Positions 1 to 5,527 of a DNA stretch of 5,527 nt are shown piece after piece. The DNA is taken from positions 1 through 5,527 of the forward strand of contig JAQGNA010000021.1 in NCBI GenBank assembly GCA_028292075.1. The letters run 5' to 3'. The position numbers and the translations under genes were made by a program. The stretch comes from Rhodoferax sp. Its GTDB lineage: Bacteria; Pseudomonadota; Gammaproteobacteria; Burkholderiales; Burkholderiaceae. Position 1 is the stretch's first letter. Each line of letters begins with the position of its first letter. The notes below the pieces were generated by a model, which did no database searches, was not told where the DNA came from, and saw only the letters and a program-made list of their open reading frames with translations.

Positions 1-5
1 GAGAA

Positions 6-10
6 AAGAG
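6..10 (+). promoter_or_regulatory. Ribosome binding site of the DAHP synthase gene
   Basis: The purine run AAGAG lies 7 bases before the ATG at 18, a normal Shine-Dalgarno distance, and supports that start. The frame stays open to the left edge (only five codons are visible), so an earlier start outside the window cannot be formally excluded. The promoter is outside the window. Confidence 0.5.
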
Positions 11-17
11 CCAGGCC

Positions 18-1136
18 ATGACCCTCCATACCCACGCCCACGCCGCCACCGCCACCGCGCTGCGCACCCACGACACGACCCGCATCGACGACACCCGCAT
101 CAAGGCGGTGCGCCCGCTCATCACGCCGGCCCTGCTGCAGGAATGGCTGCCGGCGCCCGAGGCGGCCGCGGCCTTGGTCGCCGCGAGCCGCAGCGCCATC
201 TCGCAGGTGCTGCACGGTGCCGACGACCGGCTGGTGGTGGTGGTCGGGCCGTGCTCGATCCACGACCACGGCCAGGCACTCGACTACGCCCGGCAGTTGA
301 AGGCCCAGGCCGACGCACTGCAAGGCGAGCTGCTGGTGGTGATGCGCGTCTACTTCGAGAAGCCGCGGACCACCGTGGGCTGGAAGGGCTACATCAACGA
401 CCCTCACCTGGACGGCAGCTTCGCCATCAACGAAGGCCTGGAGCTGGCCCGCCAACTGCTGCTGGACGTGCTGGCGCTGGGTCTGCCGGTCGGCACCGAG
501 TTCCTCGACCTGCTGTCGCCACAATTCATCAGCGACCTGGTGAGCTGGGGCGCCATTGGCGCGCGCACAACCGAAAGCCAGAGCCACCGGCAGCTCGCCA
601 GCGGCCTGAGCTGCCCGCTGGGGTTCAAGAACGGCACCGACGGCGGCGTGAAGGTGGCCACCGACGCCATCCAGGCGGCCCAGGCCGAGCACGCCTTCAT
701 GGGCATGACCAAGATGGGCCAGGCCGCGATTTTCGAAACCCGTGGAAACGACGACTGCCACGTGATCCTGCGCGGTGGCAAGCAGCCCAATTTCGCCGCG
801 GCCGACGTCGACGCCACCTGCGGCCTGCTGAAGGGGGCTGGCCTGCGTCCTCAGGTGATGATCGACGTGTCGCATGCCAACAGCAGCAAGCAGCATCGTC
901 GGCAGATCGAAGTCGCCGCCGACGTGGCCGCGCAGATTGCCGCGGGCGACCGCCGCATCGTGGGCCTGATGGTCGAAAGCCACCTGGAGGAGGGCCGGCA
1001 GGACATCGTGCCCGGCCAGCCGCTGCAGCACGGTGTGTCGGTGACCGACGCCTGCATCAGCATGGCGCAGACCGTGCCGGTGTTGCAGGGGTTGGCCGCG
1101 GCAGTGCGGGCGCGGCGCGCCGCCTCGCCTGCTTGA
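18..1136 (+). CDS. aroG: 3-deoxy-7-phosphoheptulonate (DAHP) synthase, class I (AroG/AroF type)
   Basis: Cytosolic enzyme condensing phosphoenolpyruvate with erythrose 4-phosphate to DAHP, the committed entry to the shikimate pathway. The 372-residue product is slightly longer than E. coli AroG (about 350). From DDTRIK (residues 24-29) onward it aligns with AroG at a constant +18 offset. Metal ligands are Cys79 (in GPCSIHD), His286 (DVSHAN), Glu320 (MVESH) and Asp344 (VTDAC). Substrate-binding residues are Arg110 and Lys115 (MRVYFEKPRTT), Arg183 (GARTTES), Lys204 (FKNGTDG) and Arg252 (ILRGG). The barrel is intact, with no frameshift. Residues 1-18 form a His/Ala/Thr-rich tail absent from AroG. 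Feedback-site elements (Asp24-Asp25, Asp164, Pro168, Ser198) are kept. Gly229 replaces the Ser of Phe-sensitive AroG, which hints at tyrosine control, so aroF is an equally fair name. Family assignment is secure; effector specificity is inference. Confidence 0.97.
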   Translation: MTLHTHAHAATATALRTHDTTRIDDTRIKAVRPLITPALLQEWLPAPEAAAALVAASRSAISQVLHGADDRLVVVVGPCSIHDHGQALDYARQLKAQADALQGELLVVMRVYFEKPRTTVGWKGYINDPHLDGSFAINEGLELARQLLLDVLALGLPVGTEFLDLLSPQFISDLVSWGAIGARTTESQSHRQLASGLSCPLGFKNGTDGGVKVATDAIQAAQAEHAFMGMTKMGQAAIFETRGNDDCHVILRGGKQPNFAAADVDATCGLLKGAGLRPQVMIDVSHANSSKQHRRQIEVAADVAAQIAAGDRRIVGLMVESHLEEGRQDIVPGQPLQHGVSVTDACISMAQTVPVLQGLAAAVRARRAASPA

Positions 1137-1143
1137 GGCAACG

Positions 1144-1185
1144 CGGGTGTGACCAACCGGGTGTGACCAACCGGGGGTGACCAGC
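1144..1185. repeat. Three tandem copies of a 14-base unit after the DAHP synthase gene
   Basis: Units occupy 1144-1157, 1158-1171 and 1172-1185. The first two are identical (CGGGTGTGACCAAC); the third differs at two positions (CGGGGGTGACCAGC). The array begins 7 bases after the stop codon. Its role is unknown: it could be replication slippage, a protein-binding array, or part of a weak 3' RNA structure. CCGGG at 1157-1161 or 1171-1175 can pair with CCCGG at 1185-1189, but no T-run follows. Confidence 0.85.
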
Positions 1186-1210
1186 CCGGCAGACCGGCCC
1201 GGCAGATCGG
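1185..1210. repeat. Two tandem copies of a 13-base unit
   Basis: CCCGGCAGACCGG (1185-1197) is followed directly by CCCGGCAGATCGG (1198-1210), with one mismatch. It abuts the 14-base array and shares its last base, so 1144-1210 is one continuous block of two short tandem repeats. The embedded CCGG and GGCC palindromes allow only short 4-bp stems. No function is assigned. Confidence 0.75.
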
Positions 1211-1257
1211 CCCGCGCGTCCGGCCCATGCCGCCAGCGGCAGCGCTAATGGGCGCCC

Positions 1258-1274
1258 TGGCGAAATATTCGCCA
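1258..1274. repeat. Perfect 17-base inverted repeat (7-bp arms, 3-base centre)
   Basis: TGGCGAA, ATA, TTCGCCA: the arms at 1258-1264 and 1268-1274 are exact reverse complements. It lies about 85 bases before the sensor gene, at the left end of the AT-richer part of the gap. It could be an operator for a dimeric regulator or an RNA hairpin. It is not a classical terminator, because the following bases are AGAAACCGC and the nearest T-run (1309-1314) is 34 bases downstream. I do not recognise it as a known regulator site. Confidence 0.6.
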
Positions 1275-1358
1275 AGAAACCGCGCAACTCCCAAACCCGA
1301 TTGATCAGTTTTTTGACCGAGTGCCGGAACGGCGCGAGGTTCGAAGTAAAGTTCAGCG
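1261..1358 (+). promoter_or_regulatory. Probable promoter and leader region of the c-di-GMP sensor gene
   Basis: This stretch is visibly poorer in GC than its surroundings, with AAATATT at 1263-1269, the palindrome TGATCA at 1302-1307 and six T at 1309-1314. It precedes a gene separated from its upstream neighbour by 222 bases, so a promoter is expected here. TTGATC (1301) and TTGACC (1313) resemble sigma-70 -35 boxes, but neither has a convincing -10 box 16-18 bases further on. The location is inferred from context; no exact promoter is claimed. Confidence 0.35.
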
Positions 1359-1372
1359 GTGACCGACGAAAC
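1347..1372 (+). promoter_or_regulatory. Candidate sigma-28 (FliA)-like promoter overlapping the annotated start
   Basis: TAAAGTTC at 1347-1354 matches the E. coli FliA -35 consensus TAAAGTTT at 7 of 8 positions. After 10 bases, GACGAAAC (1365-1372) matches GCCGATAA at 5 of 8; the usual spacer is 11. If real, transcription would start downstream of the GTG at 1359 and translation would have to begin later, for example at the ATG at 1458. The consensus is from memory and the -10 half is weak. Confidence 0.15.
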
Positions 1373-4300
1373 CTCCCAACCCAGCGCCGCCGAGCCTTTG
1401 GCGGCGCGCCGCATCGGCGCGCTGCCGATTTTCGACAGCGCGCTCGGCCGCCTGGGAATGGCCCTACAGAACGGCACGGCGCGCGCCGAAGCGTTGGAAA
1501 CCGCGAGCGAGATGGCCCGCGTGGGCGGCTGGGCGGTCGAGCTTCCGTGGGGCCAGCTGACCTGGTCCGACCAGGTGAGGGCAATCCACGACCTCTCGCC
1601 CGGCCCGGCTTCGCCGCTGGAGGAGGCCCTGGCGTGCTACACACCCGAAGGCCGCAAGGCGATCCGGGAAGCGTTCGCCGAATGCGCGCGGCGTGGTGAA
1701 CCCTTCGACCTGGCGCTGCCGATCACGACCGCCACCGCGCAGCGCCGCTGGGTCCGCGTGATGGGCCGCGCGGTGCGCGAGGCGCCCGCCGGAGACCGCG
1801 GCATCGGCGGCAGCGGCCGCATCGTCCGCGTGGAAGGCGCTTTTCAGGACATCTCGGACCGCAAGGAGATCGAGGAGAACCTGCGCCTCAGCGAGGAGCG
1901 CTTCAAGTACGTGAGCCGTGCCATCGCCGACGCCGTGTGGGACTGGGACCTGCGCACCGACGCCATATGGTGGAACGAGGGCCTCTCGCAGCTGTTCGGC
2001 GTGCCGCCAGCGGAAGAGGGTGCGGACAGCACGTCGTGGGCGTGGCGCATCCACCCGGCCGACCACGTCCGCGTGACCGACAGCATCTACGAAGTCATCA
2101 ATGGCGACGGCACCAACTGGAGCGCCGAATACCGTTTTCGCCGACAGGACGGCTCCTATGCCGATGTGTTCGACCGCGGCTTCGTGATCCGCGACGCACG
2201 CGGTGAAGCGGTGCGCATGGTGGGCGGCATCAGCGACCTCGGCGACCAGTACCTGGCCGAGGAAGAAAGCCGCCTCGACGCCGAAACACGGGCGGGCATC
2301 GTGAAGATCCAGCAGGAGATCGCGGCGCTCGACCTCGACCTCTCCGCCGTCATGACCCTCACCGCCGAACGTGCTCGCCTGCTCACCGGCGGCACCGGCG
2401 GGCTGATCGAACTGCTCGAAGGCGACATGCTGGTCTGTCGCGCGTCTTCAGGCAGCACGGCGCGCAAGATCGGCGTGCGCCTTCCGCTCGACCAGAGCCT
2501 TTCGGGCATGGCGGTCGCCAGCGGCGCCGTGCTCATGAGCGCCGACGTGGAGACCGACGCGCGGGTGAACCTGCCGGTGTCGCAGAGCGTCGGCGCGAAG
2601 TCGATCATCGCCGCGCCGCTGCGCTCGGGCACCGACACCATCGGCGTGCTGAAGGTGATGTCCGACCAGCCCCATGCCTTCAGCGAGCGCGACGTGATGC
2701 ACATGGAGATGCTCGTGGCCTCGCTGGGCTCGGTCATCCAGCGGCACCGCATCGCCGAGGAATTGCGCACCTCCGAAGCCCAGTACCGGCTGCTTTTCAA
2801 CAACAACCCGATGCCGATGTGGGTCTACGAGACGGAGGGCTGGCGCTTTCTGGCGGTGAACCAGGCGGCCGTCGACCACTACGGCTACACGGAGGCGGAA
2901 TTTCTGTCGATGGGGCTGCGCGACATCTGGCCACCGGACGATGCGGCCTCGATCGAGCAGCTCAGCGACGCGATCCTGCACAACCGGCCGCAGTACGCCG
3001 TCAAGCGGCGGCACCGCAAAAGGAACGGTGAGCTGATCGACGTCGAAAGCTCGGGCAACGGCATCGTGTTCGACGGCAAGCGGGCGCGCCTGGCCATGGC
3101 CAACGACGTGAGTCATCGCCTGCGGACCGAGCGCGAGCTGGCCAGCGTGAGCCGGGCCCAGCGCATGCTCAGCGCCTGCAACGAGAGCCTGATCCGCGCC
3201 ACCTCCGAGGCCGGGCTGCTGCACGAGATCTGCCGCATCACGGTGGACATCGGCGGCTACGCCATGGCCTGGGTCGGGCATGCCCACGACGACGATGCCA
3301 AGCGCATCACCATCGCGGCCCGCTGGGGCACGGCCGCGTCCGAGCTGGACGCCTTGCCCATGTCATGGGCTGCAGACACGCCGGTGGGCCGGGGGCCAGC
3401 CGGCCGCACCATCCGCAGCGGCCAGATGGTGCTGATCGAGAACATCGCCGAAGACGAGAGCTTCCGGCCCTGGGTCGGACTGGCGATGTCCAAGGGCTTC
3501 CACGGCGTGGTCTGCCTGCCGCTGCGCAATGCCGACCACACCTTCGGCCTGTTCTACCTCTATGCGCCGCGGGTGCTGCGCATCAGCGCCGACGAAGTGC
3601 GCCTGCTCGAGGAACTGGCCAACGACCTGGCCTTCGGCATCGGCAACCTGCGCGCGCAGGAAGAACAGCGCCGGCTGCAGGCGGCGGTGCTGAAGGTGGC
3701 GGTAGGCGTGTCGGCCAGCACCGGCTCTACTTTCTTCGAGGACCTGTCGCGCAACATGGCGGATGCGCTGGGCGCCGAGGTCGGCATGCTGGCGCGGCTG
3801 GACGGTGCCGATACGGAGCTCGACTTTCTTTCGGCCGTGGTGCGCGGCCAGTCGATGCCGCGCTTTCGCCGGCCGCTGGCGGGGATGCCATGCCAGGACA
3901 TCACCGAGCGCCAGTGGCTCTGCACCGACGTGCCGGCGGGCAGGTACCAGGCGTCGCCCGACCTGGGCGGCTTCGTGGTGCGGGGCTATGCGGGCAGGCG
4001 GCTGGACAACAGCGCCGGCCGGCCGATCGGCGTGATCGGCGTGCTGTTCGATGCGCCGCTGACGCGCTCGGACTTCGTCATGTCGACGCTGCAGATCTTC
4101 GCCGCCCGCGCCGCCGCGGAAATGGAGCGCCAGGAGGCGGACATGCGCATCCTCGACCAGGCCTCGCTGCTGGACAAGGCGCAGGACGCGATCATCGTCC
4201 GCGCGCTCGACCACCGCATCGTCTACTGGAACAAGAGCGCGGAGCGGCTCTATGGCTGGTCTTCGGAAGAAGCGCTCGGCCATGCCGTGGCCGAACGCAC

Positions 4301-5527
4301 GCACATGGACCCGGAGGCGTTTGCGCAGGCCCATGCCGAACTCATGGCGGCCGGCGAGTGGAACGGCGAGATCACGCAGGTGCGCAAGGACGAGGCCACG
4401 CTGACGGTGGAAGCGCGCTGGACACTGGTGCGCAACGCTGGGGGCGAGGCGACTTCGGTGCTGGCGATCAACACCGACATCACCGCGCGCAAGGCGGCCG
4501 AACGCGAAATCCAGAAGCTGGCCTTCTACGATCCGCTGACGCAGCTGCCCAACCGCCTGCTGCTGATGGACCGGCTGCAGCACGCCCTCGCGGCCAGCAC
4601 CCGCACGGGTCGGGGCGGCGCGCTGCTGTTCATCGACCTCGACAACTTCAAGACGCTGAACGACACCCTTGGCCACGACCAGGGCGACCTGCTGCTGCAG
4701 CAGGTCGCCCTGCGGCTGACCAGCTGCGTGCGCGAGGCCGACTCGGTGGCGCGGCTCGGCGGCGACGAATTCGTGGTCATGCTCGAGGAGCTGGGCCAGA
4801 ACGCCGCCGACGTGGCCAGCCAGGCCAAGCTGGTGGGCGAGAAGGTGCTGGCCATGCTCGGCACGCCCTACCGGCTTGCCCACGGTGAACACCAGAGCAC
4901 GGCCAGCATCGGCATCGCCCCCTTCGCGGGCCACCACGAAAGCATGGGCGAACTGCTGAAGCAGGCCGACATCGCCATGTACCAGGCCAAGGCCGCGGGC
5001 CGCAACACCCTGCGCTTCTTCGACCCCGGGCTGCAGGCCGCAGTCACCGCGCGGGCTTCGCTCGAGGCGGACATGCGGCATGCCCTGGCGCACGACGAGT
5101 TCACGCTGCACTACCAGCCCCAGGCCGACCACCTGGGCCACATCTCGGGGGTGGAGGCGCTGATCCGCTGGAACCACCCCACGCGCGGGCCGGTTTCGCC
5201 GGCGGCCTTCATTCCGTTGGCCGAAGAGACCGGCATCATCCTGCCGATCGGCCAGAAGGTGCTGCAGATGGCCTGCCGCCTGATGGCCGACTGGGCCCGG
5301 CAGCCCGAAACCGCCGGGCTCACCATGGCGGTGAACGTGAGTTCGCGCCAGTTCCGCCATCCGGACTTCGTGGGCCATGTGACCGAGGTGCTCAGGGCCA
5401 GCGGCGCCAACCCGCGGCGGCTGAAGCTGGAGCTCACCGAAAGCCTGATGGTCGACGACATGGACGTCACGGTCGAAAAAATGACCGAATTGCAGCGCCT
5501 GGGCGTCGGTTTCTCGCTCGACGACTT
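1359..5527 (+). CDS. Multi-sensor PAS/GAF GGDEF-EAL cyclic-di-GMP turnover protein, 3' end cut by the window
   Basis: Predicted cytosolic signalling enzyme that makes and/or degrades c-di-GMP under control of a long sensory region. The frame is open for 1389 codons to the right edge. Approximate domain order: PAS 45-165, PAS 176-296, GAF 325-462, PAS 470-585, GAF 606-765, GAF 770-925, PAS 930-1047, GGDEF 1053-1222, EAL from 1237. No signal peptide or membrane segment is visible. A TAA at 1347-1349 in the same frame limits the start. GTG at 1359 is the first start codon after it, with only a weak AAAG purine run (1348-1351) 7 bases upstream. TTG at 1398 and ATG at 1458 (residue 34) are alternatives, and both spare PAS 1. 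The 222-base gap suggests its own promoter. The family is certain. Which signals it senses, and whether synthesis or hydrolysis dominates, cannot be read from sequence; many such hybrids use only one activity. Confidence 0.93.
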   Translation, partial: MTDETSQPSAAEPLAARRIGALPIFDSALGRLGMALQNGTARAEALETASEMARVGGWAVELPWGQLTWSDQVRAIHDLSPGPASPLEEALACYTPEGRKAIREAFAECARRGEPFDLALPITTATAQRRWVRVMGRAVREAPAGDRGIGGSGRIVRVEGAFQDISDRKEIEENLRLSEERFKYVSRAIADAVWDWDLRTDAIWWNEGLSQLFGVPPAEEGADSTSWAWRIHPADHVRVTDSIYEVINGDGTNWSAEYRFRRQDGSYADVFDRGFVIRDARGEAVRMVGGISDLGDQYLAEEESRLDAETRAGIVKIQQEIAALDLDLSAVMTLTAERARLLTGGTGGLIELLEGDMLVCRASSGSTARKIGVRLPLDQSLSGMAVASGAVLMSADVETDARVNLPVSQSVGAKSIIAAPLRSGTDTIGVLKVMSDQPHAFSERDVMHMEMLVASLGSVIQRHRIAEELRTSEAQYRLLFNNNPMPMWVYETEGWRFLAVNQAAVDHYGYTEAEFLSMGLRDIWPPDDAASIEQLSDAILHNRPQYAVKRRHRKRNGELIDVESSGNGIVFDGKRARLAMANDVSHRLRTERELASVSRAQRMLSACNESLIRATSEAGLLHEICRITVDIGGYAMAWVGHAHDDDAKRITIAARWGTAASELDALPMSWAADTPVGRGPAGRTIRSGQMVLIENIAEDESFRPWVGLAMSKGFHGVVCLPLRNADHTFGLFYLYAPRVLRISADEVRLLEELANDLAFGIGNLRAQEEQRRLQAAVLKVAVGVSASTGSTFFEDLSRNMADALGAEVGMLARLDGADTELDFLSAVVRGQSMPRFRRPLAGMPCQDITERQWLCTDVPAGRYQASPDLGGFVVRGYAGRRLDNSAGRPIGVIGVLFDAPLTRSDFVMSTLQIFAARAAAEMERQEADMRILDQASLLDKAQDAIIVRALDHRIVYWNKSAERLYGWSSEEALGHAVAERTHMDPEAFAQAHAELMAAGEWNGEITQVRKDEATLTVEARWTLVRNAGGEATSVLAINTDITARKAAEREIQKLAFYDPLTQLPNRLLLMDRLQHALAASTRTGRGGALLFIDLDNFKTLNDTLGHDQGDLLLQQVALRLTSCVREADSVARLGGDEFVVMLEELGQNAADVASQAKLVGEKVLAMLGTPYRLAHGEHQSTASIGIAPFAGHHESMGELLKQADIAMYQAKAAGRNTLRFFDPGLQAAVTARASLEADMRHALAHDEFTLHYQPQADHLGHISGVEALIRWNHPTRGPVSPAAFIPLAEETGIILPIGQKVLQMACRLMADWARQPETAGLTMAVNVSSRQFRHPDFVGHVTEVLRASGANPRRLKLELTESLMVDDMDVTVEKMTELQRLGVGFSLDD
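1491..4499 (+). other. Sensory region: about four PAS and three GAF modules
   Basis: This covers residues 45-1047 of the c-di-GMP protein. PAS 1, 2 and 4 end in PAC-type strands leading to DISDRK, GGISDLGD and NTDITARK; PAS 3 ends in ANDVSHR. PAS 2 has the PAS_3-type WDWDLRTD and YRFRRQDGSY segments. PAS 3 opens with NNPMPMWVYE, and PAS 4 carries IVYWNKSAERLYGWS. GAF 2 shows the common GPAGRTIRSG and SFRPW segments (from residue 680). GAF 3 shows the pattern MPCQDI, then Y-x5-DLGG, then GVIGVLFD (from 843). Charged helical linkers such as EIEENLRLSEERF (170-182) and RIAEELRTSEAQY (464-476) separate modules, as in signalling helices. Ligands are unknown, and I see no clear haem or bilin attachment residue. 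Boundaries are by eye; weak modules such as PAS 1 are least certain. Confidence 0.8.
4515..5024 (+). other. GGDEF (diguanylate cyclase) domain, apparently intact
   Basis: Residues 1053-1222 follow the classic linker AFYDPLTQLPNR (1055-1066). The signature RLGGDEF has GGDEF at residues 1134-1138 (4758-4772). Metal and substrate positions are present: Asp1093 in FIDLDNFK, Asn1101-Asp1102, and GHDQGD (1105-1110). ADIAMYQAKAAGRN (1203-1216) closes the domain. An RxxD inhibitory site, Arg1125-Asp1128 (4731-4742), sits exactly five residues before GGDEF, as in PleD, so product inhibition by c-di-GMP is expected. All of this predicts an active cyclase converting two GTP to c-di-GMP; dimerisation through the PAS/GAF linkers would be needed. 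Confidence 0.93.
5067..5527 (+). other. EAL (c-di-GMP phosphodiesterase) domain, N-terminal part only
   Basis: Residues 1237-1389 hold roughly the first 60 percent of an EAL domain. Visible conserved positions are YQPQ (1252-1255), the signature EALIRW with Glu1266 at 5154, PAAFIPLAEETG (1281-1292), Asn1326 in NVSSRQF, and Glu1358 in LKLELTES. The frame reaches the start of the DDFG loop-6 motif as Asp1388-Asp1389 and is cut there. All metal-ligand positions seen so far are consensus, which favours hydrolysis of c-di-GMP to pGpG. The later catalytic Lys, Gln and Glu lie outside the window, so activity cannot be decided here. Confidence 0.9.

Noticed and set aside
143..1180. 345-codon plus-strand frame inside the DAHP synthase gene
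   Set aside because: It is low-complexity Arg/Gly/Ala sequence in another frame of a gene with all catalytic residues intact; no domain and no independent start signal.
1144..1210. CRISPR array
   Set aside because: The 13- and 14-base units are directly adjacent, with no spacers, and no cas gene is nearby.
1248..1304. Possible 18-codon small gene in the gap (ATG at 1248, TGA at 1302)
   Set aside because: It has no Shine-Dalgarno sequence, runs across the inverted repeat, and has no feature that separates it from chance.
1258..1314. Intrinsic terminator made of the 1258-1274 hairpin and the T-run at 1309-1314
   Set aside because: The T-run begins 34 bases after the stem, too far for intrinsic termination, and the bases right after the stem are not T-rich.
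1301..1341. Sigma-70 promoter from TTGATC (1301) or TTGACC (1313)
   Set aside because: At 16-18 base spacing the -10 candidates are GC-rich and do not resemble TATAAT, so no exact promoter is annotated.
3365..4888. 507-codon plus-strand frame overlapping the sensor gene
   Set aside because: It is a shifted reading of the same DNA with an Arg/Gly/Ala/Pro-rich product. The overlapping frame from 1359 carries precise GAF, PAS and GGDEF motifs, so this is a shadow.
3363..5378. 671-codon open frame on the minus strand
   Set aside because: It lies wholly antisense to the PAS/GAF/GGDEF/EAL gene. Its product is rich in Arg, His, Gly, Ala and Val with no recognisable domain, as expected when high GC at third positions removes stop codons from the opposite strand.
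18..5527. DAHP synthase and the c-di-GMP sensor as one operon or functional system
   Set aside because: They are on the same strand, but a 222-base gap with repeats and a likely promoter separates them, and no known pathway links the two activities.

Overview
The window is very GC-rich, with G/C at most third codon positions. Protein style, codon use and gene types suggest a betaproteobacterium of the order Burkholderiales, perhaps Comamonadaceae (Variovorax-like). This is inferred from memory; no search was run.

Layout: (1) 18-1136, plus strand, is a complete class I (AroG/AroF-type) DAHP synthase, the first enzyme of the shikimate pathway. All metal-binding and substrate-binding residues known from E. 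coli AroG are present at a constant offset of 18 residues. (2) 1137-1358 is a 222-base intergenic stretch. It holds three tandem copies of a 14-base unit, two copies of a 13-base unit, a perfect 17-base inverted repeat, and an AT-richer patch that probably carries the promoter of the next gene. No intrinsic terminator is visible. (3) 1359 to the right edge, plus strand, is one very large open frame cut by the window end. It encodes a soluble multi-sensor cyclic-di-GMP enzyme: about four PAS and three GAF modules, then a GGDEF domain with intact active and inhibitory sites, then the first part of an EAL domain. At 1389 residues it is still incomplete.

The two genes lie on the same strand, but the gap, its repeats and the unrelated functions argue against a shared operon. 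One feeds aromatic amino-acid synthesis; the other adjusts c-di-GMP in response to unidentified signals, and so probably the switch between motility and biofilm.

I see no tRNA, rRNA, CRISPR, insertion sequence or phage element, and nothing that amounts to a new system. The points most worth checking are the intergenic repeats, the start and promoter of the large sensor gene, and the predicted effector class of the DAHP synthase.
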